Below, in pieces: positions 1 to 6,763 of a stretch of DNA of 9,632 bases. This DNA comes from Treponema sp. (GTDB taxonomy: Bacteria; Spirochaetota; Spirochaetia; Treponematales; Breznakiellaceae). The notes under the pieces were generated by a model. It did not search any database. It had not been told where the DNA came from and worked only from the letters and a program-made list of their open reading frames with translations. The stretch covers positions 1 through 9,632 of the forward strand of contig WQXC01000063.1 of NCBI GenBank assembly GCA_009785045.1, in the 5' to 3' direction. The first letter of the stretch is position 1; each line of letters starts with the position of its first letter. The translations under genes were made by a program, and so were the position numbers.

Positions 1-1
1 A

Positions 2-1021
2 AAATTAAAAGTGTACGAAAAGCAGTTTTTTGACGGCTGCCGGGGAAACGGCGTAGACGAAAAAACTATTCGGGAAGTTTGGGCGATGATGCTTTCCTTT
101 GACGGTTATTCTTTTTGCAAACCGCATTCCGCATCCTACGCGATGGTGTCTTATCAGTCGGCATATTTGCGTGTGCATCATCCTGCGGAGTTTATGGCGG
201 CAGTCCTGTCGAATCAGGGCGGGTATTACCGTCCTCATGCGTATATCGCAGAGATTCGGCGTATGAAACTTTTTACAGCAGGGCCTGACATAAATATTTC
301 CAGGTGGAAATACTACGGCAGGGCAAACGATGTTGTAATTGGTTTTATGGCTATTAAGGGTTTGTCGGTATCCGGGGTGAATGTTATTATCGAAGAACGT
401 GACAGGGCAGGGGATTTTACCTCGCTGGAGAACTTTTCACAGCGGGTTAGGCTTTCCCGCGATGATATTACAGCGCTTTGCCCTGCCGGTGTGTTTGACA
501 GTATTTCAAACGGTCTTTCCCGTCCTTTGCAGGCGCGGAATTTATTAAAAACGAATAAGGCAACGGATAACTTTTTGTTGTTTCCGGAAAATAATGGCAG
601 CCGCAGAGATAATTTTTGCAGCGATGATTATCGTCACAAGGACGATTTATTTAACGAATACTGTGCGCTTGGGTTTTTGCGGAAAACCCATCCTTTGGGT
701 CTTTGGAAAAACGAAGTTTCTGCGGTTAAAAACCGCGTTAAAGCTCTGCACATAAAAAATTATCTTAATAGACATGTCTGTCTTATCGGCTGGCCTATTA
801 CCCAGAAAGAAGTGTGGACAAAAGACGGGTTAAGTATGAGTTTTTTAAGCCTGGAAGATGAAACCGCTATGTACGAAACTGTCGTTTTTCCGCAGATTTA
901 CGATCGTTACAATAATCTGCTTTTCGATCAGCATCCTTTACTGGTAAGCGGCTGGGTTAAAGATGATCAGGGCGCTGTGATCCTGGAAGTTAGTAAGATT
1001 GAATTATTGGTTCAGAATTAA
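2..1021 (+). CDS. DNA polymerase III alpha subunit, DnaE2-like short form (C-terminal part, 5' end cut by window edge)
   Basis: C-terminal ~339 residues of a family C replicative/translesion polymerase alpha subunit. The frame is open to the left edge, so the GTG at 11 is not the real start and the catalytic aspartates of the palm lie outside the window. Counting from that GTG, the fingers-region signature GYSFCKPHSASYAM is at 32-45, followed by YQSAYLRVHHPAEFMAA. A helix-hairpin-helix-like stretch (AIKGL...FTSLENF) covers about 114-165, the conserved LGFLRKTHPLG is at 220-230, and an OB fold (about 255-336, with FLSLEDE at 278-284) closes the protein. Canonical DnaE has a further clamp/tau-binding domain after the OB fold; here the stop follows almost at once. 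With the GGYYRPHAYIAEIRRM segment (70-85), this resembles the shorter DnaE2/ImuC-like alpha subunits, usually linked to damage-tolerant synthesis, rather than the main replicase. Subclass is inferred; membership of the DnaE family is secure. It converges with the signalling operon. Confidence 0.9.
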   Translation, partial: KLKVYEKQFFDGCRGNGVDEKTIREVWAMMLSFDGYSFCKPHSASYAMVSYQSAYLRVHHPAEFMAAVLSNQGGYYRPHAYIAEIRRMKLFTAGPDINISRWKYYGRANDVVIGFMAIKGLSVSGVNVIIEERDRAGDFTSLENFSQRVRLSRDDITALCPAGVFDSISNGLSRPLQARNLLKTNKATDNFLLFPENNGSRRDNFCSDDYRHKDDLFNEYCALGFLRKTHPLGLWKNEVSAVKNRVKALHIKNYLNRHVCLIGWPITQKEVWTKDGLSMSFLSLEDETAMYETVVFPQIYDRYNNLLFDQHPLLVSGWVKDDQGAVILEVSKIELLVQN

Positions 1022-1041
1022 CGCAGTGCCGGAATAAAATA

Positions 1042-2088
1042 TTATAGCAGTTTTTCTCTTGCTGCATTTATTTTTTCGTTTACGCCGCTGAAAACTTCTA
1101 CTATAAGAGGATCAAACTGTTTGCCGGAAGAATCTTTTATTATTTTAAGCGCTTCTTCGTGGCTAAGCGGTTTTTTATACGGCCGTTCAGAAACCAGTGC
1201 GTCGTAAACATCGACTATTGCCATTAAACGTGCCTGAAGCGGTATTTCATATTCTTTTAATCCGCATGGATAACCTGCGCCGTCCCAGCGTTCGTGGTGA
1301 CTGGCTGCAATTAATTTGGCGTTTTGTAAAAATTCGGCATCTCCAGTTTCTTTGATTGCCTTCTCTATTATTTTTACGCTTTCACTGGAATGTGTTTTCA
1401 TTATTTCAAATTCTTCGGCTGTCAGCGGACCGGGTTTGTTTAAAATGGAATCGGGGATGGCAATTTTTCCCAAGTCATGAAGGCGTGCGGAAGATATTAC
1501 AGATTCCAGATCCCATTTGTAAATTTCATCTGCATATACTCCATTTGCTATCATTGCTTCTATCAATATTTTCATGTACCCTGCTGTACGATCGATGTGT
1601 CCGCCAGTGTTGTTATCACGGCTTTCTACAAGGTCTGCAAAGGTGTAAACAATTCCGTTCTGTAGCTGTACGAGCTGTTCTGTGCGTTTAATAAGCTGAG
1701 ATGTACGTTCACGGATTAAATCATCAATATTAAGATGATACCTTATGCGATTTATTAGTACCGGTTCAGAGAAAGGTTTCATTATAAAATCTCTTGCTCC
1801 GCTTTCGATGCCGTAGGCTTCGCTTACAGAGTCTGTCCGCCCTGTCAGAAATATTACCGGTATTTCTGCGTACGAAGGATTTGATTTTAAGCGTTTCATT
1901 GCGGCAAATCCGCTCATCTCCGGCATTTCTATGTCGAGTAAAATCAGGTCCGGCGTAAATTTTTCCAATGCAGAAAACATTTGCTCTGCAGAAGATAATG
2001 CTATCACGCGATAGTGTTTTACCAAAACCTCTTCTGCGACTGTAAGGTTTGTTGCGTTATCATCAACTAAAAAAATTGTTTTTTGCAT
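1042..2088 (-). CDS. Response regulator with HD-GYP domain, predicted cyclic di-GMP phosphodiesterase
   Basis: 348-residue cytoplasmic regulator and the only gene of the operon with a recognisable output. The receiver domain (about 3-120) has the acidic pair D9/D10, phosphoacceptor D52 in PDLILLD, T82, F101 and K104, so it should be phosphorylatable. A charged signalling helix (about 121-150, rich in R/E/Q with leucine spacing) leads to the HD-GYP domain (about 150-340). Conserved positions of that family are present: H164 in GGHIDR, H204-D205 in the HD motif, H233, the HHE at 264-266, and DGAGYP at 269-274, followed by RPYKKPLSHEEA and SGKQFDP. No active-site loss is visible, so hydrolysis of cyclic di-GMP is likely, switched by phosphorylation of D52. 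It is the last gene of the operon, 4 bp after the single-receiver gene. No Shine-Dalgarno is evident before its ATG, so it may rely on re-initiating ribosomes. Its receiver is a close paralogue of the neighbouring single receiver (about 51 of the first 86 residues identical by hand count). Confidence 0.95.
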   Translation of the reverse strand: MQKTIFLVDDNATNLTVAEEVLVKHYRVIALSSAEQMFSALEKFTPDLILLDIEMPEMSGFAAMKRLKSNPSYAEIPVIFLTGRTDSVSEAYGIESGARDFIMKPFSEPVLINRIRYHLNIDDLIRERTSQLIKRTEQLVQLQNGIVYTFADLVESRDNNTGGHIDRTAGYMKILIEAMIANGVYADEIYKWDLESVISSARLHDLGKIAIPDSILNKPGPLTAEEFEIMKTHSSESVKIIEKAIKETGDAEFLQNAKLIAASHHERWDGAGYPCGLKEYEIPLQARLMAIVDVYDALVSERPYKKPLSHEEALKIIKDSSGKQFDPLIVEVFSGVNEKINAAREKLL

Positions 2089-2092
2089 AATT

Positions 2093-2452
2093 TTATATAT
2101 ACTTTTTTACGTAATCCATCAGTACAGACTGTACAATGGGCTTGCTGATTACGGCAAGAGCGCCTGATTTTTTTGCATTTGATAGAAGTTCATCATCAGT
2201 CCAGCCTGTAAGAAAGAGAACCGGAATATCACTGTATTGGCTGTTTTCTTTTAACTTTACAATTGCTTCAAGCCCGCTCATTTCCGGCATTTCCACATCC
2301 AGAAGAATTAAATCCGGACGTTTTTTTTCCAAAAGATTAAACATTTTTTCCGCTGATGGCATTGTTAATACCTTATAATCATTGTCCAGCGCGGAAGCGG
2401 CCATTGTCAGGTTGGCGTCATTGTCATCTACAATAAAAATTAATTTGCCCAT
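2093..2452 (-). CDS. Single-domain response regulator (receiver only)
   Basis: 119-residue stand-alone CheY-like receiver with no output domain. Phosphorylation chemistry is intact: acidic pair D9/D10, phosphoacceptor D52, T82 and K104. Two positions are unusual. The aromatic switch residue expected three positions before the lysine (F101 in the neighbouring HD-GYP protein, Y106 in E. coli CheY) is V101, and the usual KPF is KPI. It may therefore carry or drain phosphate without the usual aromatic switch; that is inference. An AGAGG five bases before ATG supports the start. It sits 13 bp after the two-receiver gene and 4 bp before the HD-GYP gene, and is about 59% identical to the latter's receiver over 86 residues, which points to local duplication. 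Possible roles are a phosphorelay intermediate between Hpt domains, a phosphate sink, or a protein-binding switch as in chemotaxis. Confidence 0.93.
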   Translation of the reverse strand: MGKLIFIVDDNDANLTMAASALDNDYKVLTMPSAEKMFNLLEKKRPDLILLDVEMPEMSGLEAIVKLKENSQYSDIPVLFLTGWTDDELLSNAKKSGALAVISKPIVQSVLMDYVKKYI

Positions 2453-2457
2453 TGTAA

Positions 2458-2462
2458 CCTCT
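2458..2462 (-). promoter_or_regulatory. Ribosome binding site of the single-receiver gene
   Basis: AGAGG ends five bases before the ATG at 2452, in the 13-bp gap after the two-receiver gene. It supports this start and independent initiation within the operon mRNA. Confidence 0.65.
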
Positions 2463-2465
2463 GAT

Positions 2466-3329
2466 CTATCCGATTAAATTCTTAAAATCTTCTTTAATCA
2501 AACGTAATTCTTTTGCTATCCTTATATGTTTACCGACTTTATTGTTAAGCTCAAGCGGCTTAAATGGTTTTACAATAAAATCCGAAGCTCCAAGAGACAT
2601 CGCTTCGTTAACGTGTTCCATTGTGCCTTCTGTTGTTATTATGATAATCGGAGTATCCTTGTGTTCAGGCAGCGCTCTTATCATCGGAATCAGATCAAAT
2701 CCGTTTAGTACAGGCATTATATAATCCAGTAAAATTAAATCCGGAGTTTTATTTCGTAAAAAATCTATAACATCCTCCGATTTTGAAAGCACATAAACCT
2801 TGTACCTGTCGTGCAAAGCATACTGCATAGCGCGCAGCATGCTGGAAACATCGTCAACGACAAGGACGCTTGGTTTGTTATCATTGTCATCATCATCATT
2901 GGAGGAGCTTTTCTTTTTTTTTGTACTTAAGTGACTTTCGATACTTTCAATCAGTTTAATGGTTGTAAAAGGTTTTATTACATAATCGGCAGCGCCAAGG
3001 CTTAAACCTTTAACAACGCTTTCCCTGTCACTATTGCCGGTAAGGAATATTACAGGAATCTGAACATACCGCTCGTCTGATTTCAGGCTTTTAATAGCTT
3101 CATAACCGTCAATGTCCGGCATGTTAACGTCCAGTAAAATTAAATCCGGCTTAAAGATTTCCAGCAGCTCATACATTTTAACTACAGAATCTGCAGGAAA
3201 GACTTCGTATTTATCCTGAAGTCTTGTTTTAAGTGTTTTTAAACTGTAATTTACATCATCAACATAAATAATTTTTTTTCGGGTATTTGTACCGGAAATA
3301 TCTGATGCAGTTCTAAAATTTGCTCCCAT
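2466..3329 (-). CDS. Two-receiver response regulator (REC-REC)
   Basis: 287-residue protein made of two complete receiver domains and little else. After about 16 poorly conserved residues, REC1 (about 18-135) has D24/D25, phosphoacceptor D67, T97, Y116 and K119. A hydrophilic linker of lysines, serines and aspartates (137-151) follows. REC2 (about 153-270) has D159/D160, phosphoacceptor D202, T232, F251 and K254, and a short charged helix ends the protein. Both receivers look competent, and no GGDEF, HD-GYP or DNA-binding domain is present. It would accept phosphate from the kinases or Hpt domains encoded just upstream and act through protein contacts or as an intermediate in a relay. Its ATG overlaps the preceding kinase stop by one base, with a GGGGGA eight bases upstream, so translation is probably coupled. 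The linker DNA holds a nine-A run containing a dnaX-type slippery heptamer, in frame. Confidence 0.93.
   Translation of the reverse strand: MGANFRTASDISGTNTRKKIIYVDDVNYSLKTLKTRLQDKYEVFPADSVVKMYELLEIFKPDLILLDVNMPDIDGYEAIKSLKSDERYVQIPVIFLTGNSDRESVVKGLSLGAADYVIKPFTTIKLIESIESHLSTKKKKSSSNDDDDNDNKPSVLVVDDVSSMLRAMQYALHDRYKVYVLSKSEDVIDFLRNKTPDLILLDYIMPVLNGFDLIPMIRALPEHKDTPIIIITTEGTMEHVNEAMSLGASDFIVKPFKPLELNNKVGKHIRIAKELRLIKEDFKNLIG
2913..2919 (-). other. dnaX-like slippery heptamer (A AAA AAG) in the linker of the two-receiver gene
   Basis: The coding strand has nine A followed by G (2913-2922). The last seven bases read A AAA AAG in the correct phase for -1 ribosomal slippage, the same heptamer used in E. 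coli dnaX. A -1 shift would add five residues (EKLLQ) and stop at the TGA at 2896-2898, giving a REC1-only protein of 144 residues. The sequence and frame are seen directly; use as a frameshift signal is only a possibility. No clear downstream stem-loop or upstream stimulatory Shine-Dalgarno was found, and A-rich lysine runs are common in this AT-rich operon. Confidence 0.3.
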
Positions 3330-6300
3330 TAAACTAATCCCCCAAGTTTCTCGACTATTTGTTTAAAGTCCATCTTGTCGATACTGTCGCGCAGCCAATC
3401 AGCAAGACCGTCATCGGACTCATAATTGTACTTTTCTATCTCCGACATTGCCTGGTCTGCTCCGTCCATATCATAGTCCTTACAGGCAATTAGGAGTTTT
3501 AATAACTCATTTGAATCCGGCTTATCCTTTTTCGGTTTTGGATTCTCAGCCTCCATATCCGAAAGTAATTTATCTATATCGTATACTATTTTTCGGATAA
3601 TTTCAAGAAAAATAGGATTATGTTCATTTATATAGGCTAAATCACCGGATTTTGCGGCTTCTTCGAGGCTTTTTGCGCTTGCGGCCACCTGTCCGGCAAA
3701 TATATCATAACTGGTTCCCTTTATTCCATGTACTTTGATTTTATAGTCATTAAGCGTTTTTTCACTAACGTTTTCTATTACATCCAGCATGGAACGGACG
3801 CTTGCCGAATAGGAACGCAGAACCCTTAAATATGTCTGTTCGTCACAGCCGTACCGCAGGAAACCTTTTATGATATTTAACCCTGGTATATCCTTGTTCA
3901 AAAGTTGTGTCGATGTTTGCTTCTGTGTTAGAGTTAACGAGACTGTATGAACTGCCGCGGCATTTTCTGCCATTTCAAATTCGCTGTGAAGTACATGCTC
4001 TGTAATGATGTCTAAAACTTTTTTTGTTTCTTTTGAATAATTTTTTATTTCGGAAATTATTTCCAAAGCGCTTTTTCTGTCGTACTCTGCGGTAGTTTCC
4101 TGAATTGCTGTTAATCTTTCGATTAAATCATCGATATCTTCATCTGCGCACAGTTCGTTTTGCCTGGATTTAAGTTTATTAAGTATTGTTCGTAAATCGT
4201 TTAAAAAATCTGGAGTAAGAGTTTTAATTTGATCTATATCGTTTTCGCGGCTGAGTTTTTCCAGTTTTAAAGCCATGTTGGATAGCGATGTCTCTTCGAT
4301 ATTTGCAAGGGAGCTTTTTATTCCATGAACAATGACAATATACTTTCGCAGAATTTCTTCATCATCTGTCTGTAAATAATTTTCCTCCAGCCAGGTGATA
4401 GTTTTCTGCGCATCTCTGATAAATGATTCATGTAAAAGTTTATCCGTCTGCTGTTGTGTATTGGAATTTTTTGTTTCTGTTTTTTGGCTGCGCGCAGCTT
4501 CGATTACTTCCGGCGGCTGTTTGTCGCGTACATATTTATTAAGAAGAGTATCAAGCTGACGTATGTCTATAGGTTTGGAAATAAAATCGTCAAAACCGTT
4601 TTGCATGAACATATCTGCCTGTCCTGCTACTGCGTTGGCTGTTAATGCTACTATGGGTTCTTCGTAGCCTAAATCGCGTATGTTTTTTGTTGCTTCTATG
4701 CCGTCCATTTCCGGCATCATGTGATCCATAAATATTACATCATATGTTTTATTTTGTTTTATTTTATTAATTGCTTCATATCCGCTCATGGCTGTGTCAA
4801 TTTTTAACTTGTAAAGTTTCATAAGACCCAGAGCAACATACAGGTTTGTTTCAACATCATCAACAATTAAAACGCTTCCGTAAGGCATTGGATCCCGTGA
4901 GATTTGCCCTCTTTTTCTTTGTGTCATGTAATTTGTCTGGAATTGCTGCAGGTTGGCAGCAACGTCCTTGCCAAGAACTTCGGAATTTATAGTTTGCTGC
5001 GGCAATTTTACTACAAAGAATGAGCCAACTCCCAGCTCGCTTTCTACATATAAGTCGCCGTTCATAAGATTTAAAAGACGCTGGGTAATTGCTAAACCAA
5101 GTCCTGCGCCCTCTATAGTATTATTTTTTCTCTGATTAAAACGGGAATATGTTTCATACATTTTTCCCAATTGTTCTTTGGTCATTCCGTAACCTGTGTC
5201 CCGTACGCTTAATACGAGCGTTACATCTTCTTTGTTAGAAATAGAAAAAACTGATAATGTTACTTTGCCTGCATCTGTATACTTAAAAGCATTGGAGAGA
5301 AGATTATTAAGAATTTGTTTAATGCGAAGCTCGTCTCCTATTAATTTTGCAGGAACATTTTCATCAACCTGAAGCTCAAACTCGATAGGTTTAGAATCAA
5401 TACGCATCATGTTTAATTGCACAGAGTCATTAATCATGCTTGCTACATTATATTTTGCGGGCATGATATCCAGTTTGCCTGCTTCGATTTTAGAAATATC
5501 CAGTATATCGTTTATTATTCCCAAAAGAAGATCGCATGAACTGTATATCTTGCCAAGTCCTTCTTCTATTTCCGCTGGCAGCGATTCGTGCTGTATTAGA
5601 ATTTCTGTAACGCCCAATATCGCATTCATTGGTGTTCGTATTTCGTGGCTCATGTTTGCCAGGAATGAAGATTTTGTCTGGCTTGCCATTTCCGCAGCGT
5701 CAAGAGCTTTGCGGCGATCGGAGCCCGAAATAGCGACTGCCATTAAATCTGCCAAAGAGGAAACAAAGTTTTGCTCTTCCAGCGACCATTCACGCATTTC
5801 CGGATACTCTTTGCAGCGCATTTGTTCAACGCAAACTACGCCAATCATTTTTCCGTTAACGTGAATGGGAGCATGAAGCGCGGCGCATAGTGAATTGTAG
5901 TAGTCGTCGGAAACAACAGATACAAGTTTGCAGTCATTGCTGTTTTTCATTACGATTAGCCGTTCAGACTTAAGCAGGTTTGCATATTCCTGACGGATTG
6001 ATAAATTAAATTTATCTTTTATTGGATTATCTCCGGTATATGCGTCGTAGCAGGAGATGCATTCCAAATTCTCTTCGTTTTCTTCCAGTCTCCATATGCC
6101 AATACAAAAAGTGTTTAATGCAATACATCCTTCCTGTGAGATTATATCTGCGGCAGTTTCAAAATTTCCCATGGAAATGGCAGGCAGTTTGGTTATTTTT
6201 GCCAGCGTATCGCTTAGTTTTTTTGCATATTCATAACTAAATACTATTTTGTGTTCCATTTCTTTGTGCTTTGAAATATCGCGGGCAATACCCAATACTC

Positions 6301-6751
6301 CAACAGCATCGCCATCAAGTATAAGCGGTGTTTTTATGGTTTCAACAAGAGGAATTGTTCCGTCTGCACGCGGCGAATATTCTTCTATTACGACTGTACG
6401 TCCTTCGGTAAGAACTTTTTTGTCCCACTCTCTGAACTCTTCTGCTTTTTCAAAAGATAAACCAAGACCTTCAATATCATCTTTCCCGATTATCTCTTCC
6501 TTATTGCGTCCGAAAAATTCCAGAAACGCTTTATTACATTCAATAAAACGCAAGTCCATATCTTTAATAAAGAGAAGATCGGGAAATGAATCAAATAATG
6601 TAGTAAGAGTTGTTGTCTGCAGTTTAAGCTCGCAAGTGCGTTCTTCAACAAGCTGTTTAAGTTTTTTTTCTGTCAACTTGCTTCTTGCGAAAAGAAAAAC
6701 AATCAAGGCAAGTATACATAAAAATAATATAGATAACGTAATCAACAACAT
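3329..6751 (-). CDS. Hybrid sensor histidine kinase: TM-PAS-GAF-HisKA-HATPase-REC-Hpt-Hpt
   Basis: 1140-residue hybrid kinase anchored by a single N-terminal hydrophobic helix (about 2-22); no periplasmic sensor precedes it, so most of the chain is predicted cytoplasmic. Domains in order: short coiled coil (26-48), PAS (about 49-168), GAF (about 190-345), HisKA with autophosphorylated H369 in MSHEIRTP, HATPase with N-box N487, G1 box DTGYG (518-522) and G2 box GAGLGL (548-553), REC with D630/D631, phosphoacceptor D676 and K726, Hpt1 with H809 (VHGIKSS), Hpt2 with H1008 (VHGIKGT). Each Hpt is followed by a related 60-residue helical module (about 871-935 and 1079-1138). It is paralogous to the upstream kinase from the membrane helix to the first module, but has an extra PAS and Hpt2 and lacks the solute-binding sensor. 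AAGGA seven bases before ATG overlaps the upstream stop, and an in-frame TGA 27 bases upstream excludes a longer start. Expected role: integrate cytoplasmic signals and pass phosphate to the downstream receivers. The activating signals are not deducible. Confidence 0.95.
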   Translation of the reverse strand: MLLITLSILFLCILALIVFLFARSKLTEKKLKQLVEERTCELKLQTTTLTTLFDSFPDLLFIKDMDLRFIECNKAFLEFFGRNKEEIIGKDDIEGLGLSFEKAEEFREWDKKVLTEGRTVVIEEYSPRADGTIPLVETIKTPLILDGDAVGVLGIARDISKHKEMEHKIVFSYEYAKKLSDTLAKITKLPAISMGNFETAADIISQEGCIALNTFCIGIWRLEENEENLECISCYDAYTGDNPIKDKFNLSIRQEYANLLKSERLIVMKNSNDCKLVSVVSDDYYNSLCAALHAPIHVNGKMIGVVCVEQMRCKEYPEMREWSLEEQNFVSSLADLMAVAISGSDRRKALDAAEMASQTKSSFLANMSHEIRTPMNAILGVTEILIQHESLPAEIEEGLGKIYSSCDLLLGIINDILDISKIEAGKLDIMPAKYNVASMINDSVQLNMMRIDSKPIEFELQVDENVPAKLIGDELRIKQILNNLLSNAFKYTDAGKVTLSVFSISNKEDVTLVLSVRDTGYGMTKEQLGKMYETYSRFNQRKNNTIEGAGLGLAITQRLLNLMNGDLYVESELGVGSFFVVKLPQQTINSEVLGKDVAANLQQFQTNYMTQRKRGQISRDPMPYGSVLIVDDVETNLYVALGLMKLYKLKIDTAMSGYEAINKIKQNKTYDVIFMDHMMPEMDGIEATKNIRDLGYEEPIVALTANAVAGQADMFMQNGFDDFISKPIDIRQLDTLLNKYVRDKQPPEVIEAARSQKTETKNSNTQQQTDKLLHESFIRDAQKTITWLEENYLQTDDEEILRKYIVIVHGIKSSLANIEETSLSNMALKLEKLSRENDIDQIKTLTPDFLNDLRTILNKLKSRQNELCADEDIDDLIERLTAIQETTAEYDRKSALEIISEIKNYSKETKKVLDIITEHVLHSEFEMAENAAAVHTVSLTLTQKQTSTQLLNKDIPGLNIIKGFLRYGCDEQTYLRVLRSYSASVRSMLDVIENVSEKTLNDYKIKVHGIKGTSYDIFAGQVAASAKSLEEAAKSGDLAYINEHNPIFLEIIRKIVYDIDKLLSDMEAENPKPKKDKPDSNELLKLLIACKDYDMDGADQAMSEIEKYNYESDDGLADWLRDSIDKMDFKQIVEKLGGLV
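3338..3343 (-). promoter_or_regulatory. Ribosome binding site of the two-receiver gene, inside the upstream kinase
   Basis: GGGGGA sits eight bases before the ATG at 3329 and lies within the last codons of the kinase. The stop and start share one base (TAATG, 3327-3331). It is a purine-rich but imperfect Shine-Dalgarno; the overlap suggests translational coupling, which would keep kinase and regulator in fixed ratio. Confidence 0.6.
3338..3517 (-). repeat. Hpt-tail helical module, copy 2 of the second kinase
   Basis: Residues about 1079-1138, at the extreme C-terminus after Hpt2. KDYDMDGADQAMSEIEKY aligns with AEYDRKSALEIISEIKNY of copy 1, and KMDF with HSEF. Similar tails are, from memory, common at the ends of Treponema and clostridial Hpt-containing kinases. 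Confidence 0.6.
3947..4141 (-). repeat. Hpt-tail helical module, copy 1 of the second kinase
   Basis: Residues about 871-935. It follows Hpt1. The pattern is L..L.A, a YD pair, then A...I..I..Y, L..I, and a closing SEF segment before an alanine-rich helix end. It is very close to the tail of the first kinase and more distantly related to copy 2. I do not recognise a named domain for it. Confidence 0.6.
4692..4735 (-). repeat. 44-bp perfect direct repeat, copy in the second kinase
   Basis: Identical at all 44 bases to 7558-7601. It encodes the stretch around the receiver phosphoacceptor (FMDHMMPEMDGIEA). Flanking codons of the two kinases differ frequently at third positions, so this island stands out. 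Confidence 0.85.
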
Positions 6752-6758
6752 ACAATTT

Positions 6759-6763
6759 TCCTT
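6759..6763 (-). promoter_or_regulatory. Ribosome binding site overlapping upstream stop codon
   Basis: AAGGA lies seven bases before the ATG of the second kinase, and its first two bases are the last two of the first kinase's TAA (6762-6764). It decides the start at 6751 and implies that ribosomes finishing the first kinase are delivered onto the next start. Confidence 0.75.

Noticed and set aside
11..13. GTG as the start codon of the polymerase gene
   Set aside because: The frame is open to the edge, and the protein begins mid-domain compared with the DnaE family, so this is an internal valine codon.
1046..1076. Possible terminator for the polymerase gene: AGCAG/TTGCT stem followed by a T-rich run
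   Set aside because: The stem is only about five pairs with one wobble and lies inside the coding sequence of the HD-GYP protein. The 20-bp gap (1022-1041) holds no hairpin for either strand.
2317..2327. A-run in the single-receiver gene as another slippery site
   Set aside because: Similar A-runs at lysine codons also occur near 4020 and 6665. They lie within folded domains or helices and look like ordinary AT-rich codon use.
2887..2899. Short ATC/GAT trinucleotide run in the linker of the two-receiver gene
   Set aside because: Only about four units; it encodes an aspartate-rich linker and is too short to treat as a variable repeat.
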